This document shows, in pieces, positions 16,394 through 25,135 of a stretch of DNA of 43,205 nucleotides. The position numbers and the translations under genes are program-made. Source of the DNA: Jingyaoa shaoxingensis (GTDB taxonomy: Bacteria; Bacillota; Clostridia; Lachnospirales; Lachnospiraceae); NCBI RefSeq assembly GCF_014385005.1, contig NZ_JACRSZ010000021.1, positions 1 to 43,205 on the forward strand. Direction: 5' to 3'. The number at the start of each line of letters is the position of its first letter. Position 1 is the first letter of the stretch. The notes beneath the pieces are model-generated. The model ran no database searches. It was given only the letters and a program-made list of their open reading frames with translations, and had not been told where the DNA came from.

Positions 16394-16828
16394 ATGGAAT
16401 ATACAACAATCAATGAGCTGGTGGAGACTGCAAAGGAAAATGGAATAAGTGTCGGTGAAGCTGTTTTGAAGGATCAGGCTGCGCAGATGGAGCAGACAGA
16501 AGAGCGTCTTCTCGCACAGATGGAAGAGAGCCTGCAGGTGATGTAAAAAGCCGTAGAGAGCGGTATGGATCCGAGACTTCGCTCTACATCCGGATTAACC
16601 GGTGGAGATGCCTGGAAAATGATGAAATATGGAAAAACAGGTGGTATTACAGGAAGTTTTATGACTGGTGCCATGGCGAGAGCATTGGCAGTGTCAGAAT
16701 ACAACGCAGCAATGGGAAAGATTGTAGCTGCACCTACGGCCGGTTCCTGTGGGATTATGCCGGGCTGTCTGGTAAGCGTGATGAAGGAACGTGGCATTGC
16801 CAGAGAAAAGATACTCAGAGGAATGTTC
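16394..16828 (+). pseudogene. sdaAA: L-serine dehydratase alpha subunit, truncated and interrupted
   Basis: The frame starts 9 nt after sdaAB and reads MEYTTINELVETAKENGISV, as in SdaAA. An in-frame TAA interrupts it after LQVM at 16543-16545. The same frame continues with KAVESGMDPRLRSTSGLTGG and APTAGSCGIMPGC, so the stop is a point mutation. After about 16828 (EKILRGMF) the SdaAA sequence is lost. The downstream cysteine-bearing regions (GCQAECG-type and CDPVAG-type) that hold the iron-sulfur cluster are absent. The remainder from 16565 is fused in frame to unrelated sequence. Two independent lesions make function very unlikely. Confidence 0.85.
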
Positions 16829-17056
16829 CCGGTCTTACATATGGACAAAATCATGATAGGAGATATCATGTTATTGATACCGGGGAGTACCTTATATTAT
16901 TGTATGAGTGCACTGGCAGAAGGAAATATGGAACAGGCAGGGGAGTATGGAAGCCAGACTTTTTTATGTGCTATGGGAATTGCCGGAGGAATGGCGATTG
17001 CGTGGTGCATCTGCGATCTGACAAGAAAATGGGAAAAATATCGGATGCAGAATTAA
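16829..17056 (+). pseudogene. C-terminal fragment of a threonine/serine exporter (YjjP/YjjB, ThrE-like)
   Basis: The 75 residues after the SdaAA segment are membrane-like: MDKIMIGDIMLLIPG resembles the YjjP-type motif, and STLYYCMSALAEGNMEQAG followed by GIAGGMAIAW resembles the YjjB half. Both halves are known from threonine/serine exporter pairs, often near serine catabolism genes. The fragment lacks a start and most membrane segments. It appears to be the end of a neighbouring exporter joined to sdaAA by one or two deletions, perhaps at the shared LIPG sequence. The family call rests on motif memory. Confidence 0.5.
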
Positions 17057-17086
17057 TTGAAAAAACAGGCCGGATTATGATAAAAT
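17057..17086 (+). promoter_or_regulatory. promoter of the CorA-like gene
   Basis: TTGAAA (17057-17062) and TAAAAT (17081-17086) are 18 nt apart, directly after the pseudogene stop and 71 nt before the CorA-like start. Confidence 0.55.
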
Positions 17087-17157
17087 TGTTTAGAAAAACG
17101 TGGCAAGATTAAGAAATAGTTGAAAAAACGGGGCAGACGGATAAAGAGGGAGAACCG

Positions 17158-18174
17158 ATGGCAATTAAAGTATATATTCTGAAAAAGTCAATTATGAAAT
17201 CATCCATGGATGAATATCTGGAAATGAAAGCAGAATTAAAAGAGCGGAAGAAACTGGAAAAACAGATGAACCCGGAGAAGCAGATGGATCCGGAAAGTAT
17301 GATGGAACAGAAACAGAAAAAAGAGCTTCGTGCGGTGTTTGTCTCTGAATCTGATACGGCACTGCAGGCTCTGGAGATCGCAGGTATTTCTTATGAAGGA
17401 GAAATTGATCTGGATGATATTGAGTTCTGTAAGGTGGAGTCACAGCAGAAATGTATCTGCGGGAACCTTCATATTCCAAGGCGGAATGATGTGCTGGGAG
17501 AAAAAATCCGTATGTACTTTTTTGCAAACCGGAAGAATATTGTGATTATCGATGATGAGGAATTTGCCGAAAAAGTCATTAAGCGGATCATAGCCAGCAG
17601 AACCAAGCCGGGACAGAGCAGAGAACGTTTTTTGTATAATTTCTGCGCGAAATTTATGGATGAAGACCTGGACAATCTGGGAAGATATGAAAAAAAGATC
17701 ATGAATATAGAAGAAGAGATCAACGAAGATGATTTGGATGAGGTTACGGAAGAGATTGCATTACTTCGAAAAGAACTTCTGATTCTGAGAGAGTATTATG
17801 ATGAAATGAATGACTTTGGAAAACAACTGGAGGAAAATGAGAATAATTTCTTTTCCGGAAAAAACCTGTCTTATTTCGGTACCATTTCTGACCGGGCTGA
17901 CCGTCTCATGGGCCGGACCATGTATCTGCTGGATTACATTGGTCAGGTTCGTGATACCTACCAGGGAAAAGTGGCAGAGCACCAGAACGATAACATGGAG
18001 TTCCTGACCATTATTTCCACGATTTTCTTCCCGTTGACTTTAATTACAGGCTGGTATGGGATGAACTTCGATAACATGCCGGAGCTGACCCATGGATATC
18101 CTTTTGTAATAGGTTTAAGCCTTCTGGTGGTCGCTGTGATTATCATTATCTTCAAGAAAAGGAAGATACTATAA
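17158..18174 (+). CDS. CorA family divalent cation (Mg2+-type) transporter
   Basis: This 338-aa protein is a CorA/MIT family channel. It has an N-terminal cytoplasmic domain, a long coiled-coil stalk (about 165-240) and two C-terminal membrane helices joined by the signature YGMNF. The N-terminus has an extra Met/Gln/Lys-rich helix (MNPEKQMDPESMMEQKQK) not typical of classic CorA. The C-terminus KKRKIL is basic, as usual. GAGGGAG is the ribosome site. Mg2+ is the usual ion, but Co2+, Ni2+ or Zn2+ transport by this family is known. It has its own promoter and terminator. Confidence 0.92.
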   Translation: MAIKVYILKKSIMKSSMDEYLEMKAELKERKKLEKQMNPEKQMDPESMMEQKQKKELRAVFVSESDTALQALEIAGISYEGEIDLDDIEFCKVESQQKCICGNLHIPRRNDVLGEKIRMYFFANRKNIVIIDDEEFAEKVIKRIIASRTKPGQSRERFLYNFCAKFMDEDLDNLGRYEKKIMNIEEEINEDDLDEVTEEIALLRKELLILREYYDEMNDFGKQLEENENNFFSGKNLSYFGTISDRADRLMGRTMYLLDYIGQVRDTYQGKVAEHQNDNMEFLTIISTIFFPLTLITGWYGMNFDNMPELTHGYPFVIGLSLLVVAVIIIIFKKRKIL

Positions 18175-18183
18175 ATAGCTGCT

Positions 18184-18220
18184 AAAACTCTCATTCCGGA
18201 TTGCAGGATGGGAGTTTTTT
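18184..18220 (+). terminator. terminator after the CorA-like gene
   Basis: AAAACTCTCATTCC and GGATGGGAGTTTT pair with a small bulge and are followed by TTTT. Confidence 0.8.
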
Positions 18221-18267
18221 GAGTATACTAGAACGGAAAGATCGGTTGATGTGAAGGAGAATCGGAA

Positions 18268-18927
18268 ATGAGTTTGGAAACAGAAGAGGTAAAGTTCCGT
18301 ACAGGATTTATGGGCTATCAGAAGTCTGATGTAGATACTTATATAACGCGGGTAAAGATAGAACTGGAAGATCAGGAGAAGCAGCAGAGAAAGCTGGAAG
18401 AGGAGATTCAGGAACAGAGAACGGAGATTGAAGATCAGCAGAAGCGTTTAGACGAGGCTGAGAAAAAATATGAGGATCTGAAACGGGAATATGAAGAATA
18501 CCGCAATCGTATGGAGGCAGAAGGTGCAGACCCGAAAACTATTCAGGATGCGATCCTGAATGCTCAGAGAATGAGTGAGATTGTGATTGTAGAAGCACAG
18601 CAAAAGGCATTTGATATCCGTGAGAAAGCCCGTAAAGATAAAAAGCAACAGGAAGAAGAAGGAAAGAAGATGGTGGAAGATGCCAAGGCAGAAGCTTTGC
18701 GTGTGACATCAGAAGCAGAACTGCGCTGTGACAGCCTGCAGCATGAATATGACAGGATACTGATGGATGTGACCGGATTCAAGGCAGAGATCATGAAAAT
18801 GTACCGCAAGCATATGGAATTACTGGCTGCTCTCCCACCAAAAGAGATCGTGGAAGCAGAAGAGATATCCGAAGATCAGGAAAACGAAAAAGATCAGGAA
18901 TCTTTGGAAAAAAGTGCAAATGAATGA
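18268..18927 (+). CDS. DivIVA domain-containing coiled-coil protein
   Basis: The 219-aa protein begins with a DivIVA-type membrane-targeting segment (VKFRTGFMGYQKSDVDTYIT). A long heptad-rich coiled coil follows (about 30-90), then a second helical part (about 100-185). The C-terminal tail is acidic (EEISEDQENEKDQESLE). DivIVA-family proteins mark curved membrane at poles or septa and recruit cell-division or cell-wall factors. GAAGGAGAATCGGAA precedes the ATG. The gene stands between the CorA terminator and a small zinc ribbon gene. Its specific partner is unknown, and it may be a GpsB-like rather than a true DivIVA. Confidence 0.82.
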   Translation: MSLETEEVKFRTGFMGYQKSDVDTYITRVKIELEDQEKQQRKLEEEIQEQRTEIEDQQKRLDEAEKKYEDLKREYEEYRNRMEAEGADPKTIQDAILNAQRMSEIVIVEAQQKAFDIREKARKDKKQQEEEGKKMVEDAKAEALRVTSEAELRCDSLQHEYDRILMDVTGFKAEIMKMYRKHMELLAALPPKEIVEAEEISEDQENEKDQESLEKSANE

Positions 18928-18956
18928 GGACATTCGAGAGTTGTTGAGGTAGGCAT

Positions 18957-19328
18957 ATGTTTTTCATGATGGGAATTACAGAAGGCAGAAAGAAACTGAA
19001 TTTTCAGCAGACAGTGGTTTGCAGTCAGTGTGGAAGGTATGGACGGTACATGGTATACATGACGTATACCGTATTGTCATTATTTTTCATTCCCTGCCTG
19101 AAGTGGAATAAGCAGTATTATGTTGAGAGCAGTTGCTGTCATACTACATATCGGTTGAATCCAGAAGTTGGAAAACGGATAGATCGGGGCGAACAGCCGG
19201 AGATTCATCCACAGGATCTGGAGAGAATGAATGGGTATCAGCAGGGAGGATGGAAACACTGTGTGAACTGTGGGTATACTACGCAGGAGGATTTTGAATA
19301 TTGCCCGAAGTGTGGAAATCGGTTCTAG
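18957..19328 (+). CDS. small zinc ribbon protein
   Basis: This 123-aa protein has two Cys-pair modules. An N-terminal CSQCGRYGRY pairs with CCHTTY, and a C-terminal CVNCGY pairs with CPKCGNRF in the classic zinc-ribbon layout. Between them YMVYMTYTVLSLFFIPCLKW is hydrophobic and may be a short membrane hairpin or a strand pair. It begins 29 nt after the DivIVA-like gene with a GAGG site and may be co-transcribed with it. Function is unknown. Confidence 0.8.
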   Translation: MFFMMGITEGRKKLNFQQTVVCSQCGRYGRYMVYMTYTVLSLFFIPCLKWNKQYYVESSCCHTTYRLNPEVGKRIDRGEQPEIHPQDLERMNGYQQGGWKHCVNCGYTTQEDFEYCPKCGNRF

Positions 19329-19392
19329 AATTTGATTTTATCCCAATTACATATTGGATAAACATAATAAATAGTGCAGGAGGATTTGAAGT

Positions 19393-19785
19393 ATGGAACG
19401 TGTAGTGAATTTTTTAAAAGATGCAGGAACTTATTATCTGGCAACGGTAGAAGGTGACCAGCCAAGAGTCAGACCATTTGGAACAGCTCATATCTTTGAA
19501 GGAAAGCTGTATATCCAGACTGGTAAGGTGAAGGATGTATCAAAGCAGCTTCATGCCAATCCAAAAGCGGAGATCTGTGCATTTCATAATGGTGAATGGC
19601 TGCGCGTAGCCGGTGAACTGGTGGAAGATGACAGAAGAGAAGCAAGACAGTCTATGCTGGATGCATATCCGTCTTTACAGAAAATGTATTCTGCAGATGA
19701 CGGAAATACAGAAGTATTCTATTTCAAAAATGCAACAGCAACCTTCAGTTCTTTTACGCATGAGCCGGAAGTTATAAAGTTTTAG
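19393..19785 (+). CDS. pyridoxamine 5'-phosphate oxidase family FMN-binding protein
   Basis: This 130-aa protein has the split-barrel flavin fold. TYYLATVEGDQPRVRPFG near the start is the typical first strand pair of the family, and PKAEICAFHNGEWLRVAGEL is the core. AGGAGG precedes the ATG. Members of this size are usually FMN- or F420-binding reductases of unknown substrate rather than true PNPOx enzymes of B6 synthesis. A true PdxH would be longer. Confidence 0.88.
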   Translation: MERVVNFLKDAGTYYLATVEGDQPRVRPFGTAHIFEGKLYIQTGKVKDVSKQLHANPKAEICAFHNGEWLRVAGELVEDDRREARQSMLDAYPSLQKMYSADDGNTEVFYFKNATATFSSFTHEPEVIKF

Positions 19786-19848
19786 ATATAGGCAATAAAC
19801 AGACAGGGCAGTGAAGATATCATTAATGCAGAAATGGAAAATAGTGTG

Positions 19849-19887
19849 TAACTGCTCAGAACCCATCGTGAAGATACTGAACAGTTA
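19849..19887 (+). other. hairpin in the leader of the UvrA2-like gene
   Basis: TAACTGCTCAG and CTGAACAGTTA pair with one mismatch across a 17-nt loop. The gene starts 25 nt later. There is no T-run, so a terminator is unlikely; an operator or mRNA structure is possible. Confidence 0.4.
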
Positions 19888-19912
19888 TGCATAAAAAACA
19901 GGTAAAATTTTT

Positions 19913-22408
19913 ATGAAAGACAGGCAGACAGTGCCCGAATGTATTAAAGTTCGAGGTGCCAGAGTACATAACTTAAAGAATATTAATGTCGATGTGCCAT
20001 TGAATCAGATTGTAGGGATTGCCGGAGTATCAGGCTCCGGCAAATCTTCACTGGCACTTGGTGTATTGTACGCAGAAGGTTCCAGACGATATCTGGAATC
20101 CTTATCTACGTATACCAGAAGAAGAATGACAGGTACAGCCAAGGCAAAGGTGGATGAGGTGCTATATGTGCCGGCGGCACTGGCGTTGCATCAGCGTCCG
20201 GCAGTTCCTGGAATCCGCAGTACCTTTGGAACAGGAACGGAACTGCTGAACAGTCTGAGACTGATGTATTCCAGACTGGCATCCCACAGATGTCCTAACG
20301 GGCACTACGTGCCTCCGACACTAAAGGTGGCAGCGGAACAAGAAATCATCTGTCCGGAATGCGGCGCAGTGGTTCGACCGCCGAGTGCAGAAGAACTGGC
20401 TTTTAATTCCCAGGGAGCCTGCTCTAAATGTGGCGGAACCGGAAGTGTTCGTACGGTCGACCTGAATTCATTGGTGCCGGATGATTCTCTTAGCATTGAT
20501 GACGGAGCAGTTGCACCATGGAACAGTCTGATGTGGTCGTTGATGACGGATGTCTGCCGGGAAATGGGAGTACGGACCGATATACCATTTAGGGAACTGA
20601 CGGATCAGGAAAAAGAAATTGTCTATCACGGACCGGCAGAGAAAAAGCATATTTTTTATAAAGCAAAGAAGTCTAATCAGGCTGGTGAACTGGATTTTAC
20701 TTATTATAATGCAGTTTATACTGTGGAGAATGCGCTGGCAAAAGTAAAAGACGAAAAAGGTATGAAACGGGTAGAAAAGTTCCTGAAAGAAGAGGTTTGC
20801 CCTGCATGTCATGGCAGCAGATTATCGGAAGAAGCCAGAGCACCAAGAATAAGAGGTATTGGTCTGGATCAGGCTTGTCAGATGACACTGGGAGATCTGG
20901 TAAAATGGGTGGCAGGAGTGCCGGGTACTCTTCCAAAAGAGATGCGGCCCATGGCAGAGAGTATCTGTGAATCCTTCCAGACGGTAGCCAAAAGACTGAT
21001 GGATCTGGGACTGTCTTATCTGACACTGGATCGGGCAGCATTGACCCTTTCTACTGGAGAACGCCAGCGTATGCAGCTGGCAAGGGCTGTGCGCAACCGT
21101 ACTACGGGAGTCATGTATGTACTGGATGAACCATCGATCGGGCTTCATCCGTCGAATATTGTGGGATTGAATGCAGTGATGCATGATCTGGTGGCAGACG
21201 GTAATTCTGTCATTTTGGTGGATCATGATACACAGATCCTGTCAGAAGCTAACTGGATCATTGAAATGGGACCGGAAGCCGGGAACGGTGGAGGATATGT
21301 AATTGCAGAAGGTAGCATTCCTGAGATTACAGCAAATGCAGATTCTATGATTGGACCATTTTTATCAGATCAGGCAGAGAAGAGAGTTCGTAGCCAGACA
21401 GAGGAACAAAATCTGTTTACACTTGGAAAGATCTATTTATCGACTGAAGCACTTCACACGGTAAAGCCTCTGGAAGTTCATATTCCCAAGGGACGTCTGA
21501 CCGTAGTGACAGGAGTATCAGGCTCCGGAAAGACAACCATGGTACTGGAGAGTCTGATTCCGGCACTGCAGGCACAGATCAATGGAACGCGTCTGCCGGA
21601 GCATGTGAAAAGTGTGATAGCAGAGGACATTTCTCATGTGAAGTTGATTGATGCCACGCCCATCGGCATCAATGTCCGTTCTACCGTGGCTACTTATGTC
21701 AATGTACATGATGAACTGCGAAAGATCTATGCGCGGACAGCAGATGCAAAGAAATGGAAATACAAAGCGGGAGATTTTTCTTATAATACGGGTAAATTGC
21801 GTTGTCCGGTATGTGACGGAACAGGAGAGATCAGTCTGGATGTGCAGTTTCTTCCAGATGTAGATGTGCCATGTCCGGAGTGTGGTGGATCACGTTATGG
21901 AAAAGAAGCATATCAGGTTTATCATGAGAATAAAAAAGGACAGAAGATTTCTCTGCCACAGATGATGGCAATGGATATTCACACAGCACTGGAAGTGACG
22001 GAAGATCTGAAGACGGTGCATCAGCGGCTGGAAGTACTGGAAAAGCTGGGACTTGGATATCTGACTCTGGGAGAAGAGACACCAAGCCTGTCGGGTGGAG
22101 AAGCACAGCGTCTGAAGCTGGCAAGTGAGATGGGAAAAGGTCAAGCGGATTCGGTATTTGTTTTTGACGAACCGACCATTGGACTTCATCCTCTGGATGT
22201 GAGAACGCTTCTGCAGGTGTTCCAGACATTGATCGAGAATGGGGCTACTGTAGTGATTATCGAACATGATCTGGATGTAATTCGAAATGCAGATTATATA
22301 ATTGATATGGGACCCGGCGGCGGAGAAGCCGGGGGACGAATCGTAGCAGCCGGAACACCGGAGCAGATACAGAAGAATCCAGAGAGTATCACAGGAAGAT
22401 ATATCTGA
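19913..22408 (+). CDS. UvrA2-like ABC-type ATPase (UvrA paralogue without UvrB-binding domain)
   Basis: This 831-aa protein has the paired ABC ATPase layout of UvrA. The first Walker A is GVSGSGKSS (about 40-48) with signature LSTGERQRM, and the second is GVSGSGKTT (about residue 530) with signature LSGGEAQRLKLASEM. Cys pairs for zinc modules occur at about 150-176 (CPECG, CSKCGG) and 630-660 (CPVCDG, CPECGG). It is about 110 residues shorter than UvrA, and the region that binds UvrB is missing. Such UvrA2/DrrC-like proteins are linked to tolerance of DNA-binding drugs rather than core excision repair. The ribosome site is weak (AGGTAAAATTTTT). No uvrB or uvrC is nearby. Confidence 0.88.
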   Translation: MKDRQTVPECIKVRGARVHNLKNINVDVPLNQIVGIAGVSGSGKSSLALGVLYAEGSRRYLESLSTYTRRRMTGTAKAKVDEVLYVPAALALHQRPAVPGIRSTFGTGTELLNSLRLMYSRLASHRCPNGHYVPPTLKVAAEQEIICPECGAVVRPPSAEELAFNSQGACSKCGGTGSVRTVDLNSLVPDDSLSIDDGAVAPWNSLMWSLMTDVCREMGVRTDIPFRELTDQEKEIVYHGPAEKKHIFYKAKKSNQAGELDFTYYNAVYTVENALAKVKDEKGMKRVEKFLKEEVCPACHGSRLSEEARAPRIRGIGLDQACQMTLGDLVKWVAGVPGTLPKEMRPMAESICESFQTVAKRLMDLGLSYLTLDRAALTLSTGERQRMQLARAVRNRTTGVMYVLDEPSIGLHPSNIVGLNAVMHDLVADGNSVILVDHDTQILSEANWIIEMGPEAGNGGGYVIAEGSIPEITANADSMIGPFLSDQAEKRVRSQTEEQNLFTLGKIYLSTEALHTVKPLEVHIPKGRLTVVTGVSGSGKTTMVLESLIPALQAQINGTRLPEHVKSVIAEDISHVKLIDATPIGINVRSTVATYVNVHDELRKIYARTADAKKWKYKAGDFSYNTGKLRCPVCDGTGEISLDVQFLPDVDVPCPECGGSRYGKEAYQVYHENKKGQKISLPQMMAMDIHTALEVTEDLKTVHQRLEVLEKLGLGYLTLGEETPSLSGGEAQRLKLASEMGKGQADSVFVFDEPTIGLHPLDVRTLLQVFQTLIENGATVVIIEHDLDVIRNADYIIDMGPGGGEAGGRIVAAGTPEQIQKNPESITGRYI

Positions 22409-22531
22409 CAGATCTTTGATGGTATCCATTAAGCAGCAGGAAAAAGCACCCCGCACATTCATCGGTGTACGCAGCGGAGTGATCAGAACACCTGAGACAG
22501 AAGAAAGCTTCTGATTCCATTAGAGGAAAAT

Positions 22532-22624
22532 ATGTTTCTGAAAAAGAAGGATATTTCAGAAAAGTTCTATACAATTCAGCGCAGACTGATCGAAGAATTC
22601 ATTCGGATATTGAAACAAAAATAA
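22532..22624 (+). CDS. possible 30-aa small ORF
   Basis: ATG 22532 with AGAGGA 6 nt upstream opens a 30-codon frame (MFLKKKDISEKFYTIQRRLI and on, ending ILKQK). It is basic and helical and precedes the AEC transporter by 16 nt. It may be a short peptide or a leftover gene end. No family is recognised. The preceding 22409-22531 shows nothing else. Confidence 0.3.
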   Translation: MFLKKKDISEKFYTIQRRLIEEFIRILKQK

Positions 22625-22640
22625 CTATGAGGAAGAGAAA

Positions 22641-23573
22641 ATGGAACTGAGTTTATTGTTGATGCAGGAAATAATCAAACTTTTTGCCATAATGGTAATG
22701 GGCTATGTGATTGTGAAAACCGGACTTCTGAAGTCTTCAGACAGTAAAAGCCTGTCCGTTATTATGGCGTATCTGATCAATCCATGTGTGATTCTTAATG
22801 CATTTCAGGTGGATGCCACACCGGAAGTACAAAAAGGGCTGTTACTGGCATGTATAGCTGCCACAGCAGTACATATTTTGTTTCTGGCGGTTACGGCTAT
22901 TCTGAAAAAGCCGCTGCATCTGGATGTGATCGAGCGGGCATCTTTGATTTACCCTAATGCGGGTATTTTGGTCATTCCGCTGGTACAGAGACTTCTTGGT
23001 CAGGAATATGTGATCTATTCCAGTGCTTTTATTGCCATACAGCTGATCCTGCTCTGGACACACTGCAAAAATATGCTTTGCGCGGAACAGTCCATAGACT
23101 GGAAAAAGATTGTATTGAATGTCAATATTATTTCCATAGCAGTCGGTATTATATTCTTTTTACTGCGTTTAGAGTTCCCTTCAGGAGTGCAGGATGTACT
23201 TGGATCTGTGAGCAATATGATCGGACCGGTGGGAATGCTGATTGCGGGAATGGTCATAGCGGACAAGTCGCTTCTGTCTGTATTCTCCAGAAAAAGAAGT
23301 TATCTGTCTGCAGCACTCAGACTGCTGGTTTATCCGGTTCTGGTGCTGATATTGATGAAGATCATCTGCAATATAAGCGGTGCAGCAGATACAGAGAACA
23401 TCCTGCTGACAGTATATCTGGCATCTATTACACCGGCCTGTGCCATGATCACGACGATGGCACAGTTATATGACAGAGATGCAGCCTATGCCAGTTCTTT
23501 ATATGTGCTAACAACGCTGTTATCCATACTTACCATGCCAGTGATGGTATTTCTGTTTCAGATAGTAATGTAA
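22641..23573 (+). CDS. AEC family transporter (auxin efflux carrier type)
   Basis: This 310-aa protein has about ten membrane segments in two related halves, typical of AEC/BART superfamily carriers. MGYVIVKTGLLKSSDSKSLS and YLINPCVILNAFQ are the family's first-half signatures. ASITPACAMITTMAQLYDRD near the end is the second-half counterpart. Bacterial members move carboxylates such as malate or malonate, or other organic anions; the substrate is not visible here. The start has GAGGAAGAGAAA upstream. No enzyme gene adjoins to indicate a substrate. Confidence 0.88.
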   Translation: MELSLLLMQEIIKLFAIMVMGYVIVKTGLLKSSDSKSLSVIMAYLINPCVILNAFQVDATPEVQKGLLLACIAATAVHILFLAVTAILKKPLHLDVIERASLIYPNAGILVIPLVQRLLGQEYVIYSSAFIAIQLILLWTHCKNMLCAEQSIDWKKIVLNVNIISIAVGIIFFLLRLEFPSGVQDVLGSVSNMIGPVGMLIAGMVIADKSLLSVFSRKRSYLSAALRLLVYPVLVLILMKIICNISGAADTENILLTVYLASITPACAMITTMAQLYDRDAAYASSLYVLTTLLSILTMPVMVFLFQIVM

Positions 23574-23707
23574 AATAGAGAGAAAAGAGGAATGTTGGGA
23601 GACGGTTCCTGCATAAATAATTACAGCGTTAATTTTGAAAATTGTAAATATAATACAGAACGCGGTATAGGAAATACAGATCTTTCGGATGTAGGAGGGG
23701 AGAAGGA

Positions 23708-25135
23708 GTGAAGTCAGTATCTGTATATGCCATTACACGGAATCAGAATCTAAAATCTTTGCAGAAAGCAGAGCAGCATCTGTCTGGCAGGGAATATCCT
23801 CTGAAGATCCGGGAATGGGAACTGGCCAGTATGAGAGAATTGATAAAACAGTTGGAAGTTCATATGCAGGAAGTATATGTTCTTAGCTTTTTCTATTCTT
23901 TTCAGATCCCAAGACTGGGGAAGGAATTTGATCTTATTCAGATAAAAGAAAACCAGATATTGAATATAGAATTGAAGAGTGGAACAGTATCGGATGAGGC
24001 TATTCGAAAACAACTGATTCAGAATCGTTATTATCTGTCTGTACTTGGCCGGCCGATTCGCTCTTATACCTATATCAGCAGTCAGAATCGCCTGGTGCGC
24101 CTGACGAATCATGATCACATTGTCAATGCCGGCTGGGATGAGTTGTGTGCGGACTTGCAAAATGACAGTCGTGATTATGAGGGGGATATAGAGGAACTTT
24201 TTCAGGCAGAATGGTATCTGATCTCACCATTGGAAGAGCCGGATCGCTTTCTCAGAAAAGAGTATTTTCTTACTTCTCAGCAGAGAGATATAGAAAGGCA
24301 GATTTTAAGAAAAATGAAAGCAAAAGAGGGACAATATTTCTGGTTCAGTGGTCTGCCCGGGACCGGGAAAACATTGCTTCTCTATGATATTGCAATGAAA
24401 TTATCCAGACGGAGGTCTGTATGTATCATTCATTGTGGTGAGTCCGGCAAAAAGTGGAAAATATTGCATGAACGGCTGCGCAGGATAGATTTTTTATCCG
24501 ATACTCAGATAGAAGAAAAAACAGATTTAAGGTCTTATTATGCTATTTTAGTTGATGAAGCACATCTTTTATCAACGGAAAAACTAAAACTCCTTACGGA
24601 AACGAATGCGGTTTGTCCGATTATATTCTCCAGTGACTATGAGGATATGATTGCAGAAGAAGAACTGGGGGAAAGTATAGGAAAAACATTGGAAAGACTT
24701 CCGGCAATCCAGACATTTCGTCTGACGAACCGTATTCGGACCAATGCGGAACTGTCTTCCTTTATCCAGAATATGATGCATCTGCCGGGAAAAAGCAATC
24801 ACAGATCTTATCCAAATGTGGAGATTGTTTACGCCAATAACAGAAAAGAGGCAGAAAATCTGCTGCTAGGATACAGCAGTCGAGGTTATCTTAGTAAAGA
24901 AGAAGCCCCGGAAGTGAAAATTGCAGCAGTAAGAGATGTAGAGCGGTTGGCAGTGCTTCTGGATGAGCGGTATTATTATGATGGAAACGGGTATCTCAGG
25001 TCAGCCAGATACTACGGACATGGCATGTCAGATGTAAGATTGCTGTTTCATACACTGAATCAGGCAAAAGAAGAACTGGCACTGGTGGTAATGGAGAATG
25101 AAAAACTCTATAGTTCACTGTTAGAACTAATATAA
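23708..25135 (+). CDS. nuclease-like (PD-(D/E)XK/NERD-type) and SF1 helicase-like ATPase fusion
   Basis: This 475-aa protein starts with GTG behind GGAGGGGAGAAGGA. Residues 1-150 contain GKEFDLIQI (Asp75) and LNIELKSG (Glu88, Lys90), spaced as in PD-(D/E)XK nuclease cores such as the NERD domain. Residues about 195-400 form an ATPase with Walker A GLPGTGKT (about 215) and Walker B VDEAH (about 282), followed by TNRIRTN, a motif of DUF2075-like ATPases. The combination suggests a nucleic-acid acting enzyme, perhaps for repair or anti-phage defence. This is inference, and no defence partner genes adjoin. Its 3' end overlaps the convergent Crp/Fnr gene by 9 nt. Confidence 0.75.
   Translation: MKSVSVYAITRNQNLKSLQKAEQHLSGREYPLKIREWELASMRELIKQLEVHMQEVYVLSFFYSFQIPRLGKEFDLIQIKENQILNIELKSGTVSDEAIRKQLIQNRYYLSVLGRPIRSYTYISSQNRLVRLTNHDHIVNAGWDELCADLQNDSRDYEGDIEELFQAEWYLISPLEEPDRFLRKEYFLTSQQRDIERQILRKMKAKEGQYFWFSGLPGTGKTLLLYDIAMKLSRRRSVCIIHCGESGKKWKILHERLRRIDFLSDTQIEEKTDLRSYYAILVDEAHLLSTEKLKLLTETNAVCPIIFSSDYEDMIAEEELGESIGKTLERLPAIQTFRLTNRIRTNAELSSFIQNMMHLPGKSNHRSYPNVEIVYANNRKEAENLLLGYSSRGYLSKEEAPEVKIAAVRDVERLAVLLDERYYYDGNGYLRSARYYGHGMSDVRLLFHTLNQAKEELALVVMENEKLYSSLLELI

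Noticed and set aside
16543..16545. TAA in sdaAA as recoded or programmed stop
   Set aside because: It is not a TGA, no recoding structure is evident, and the gene has a second lesion downstream.
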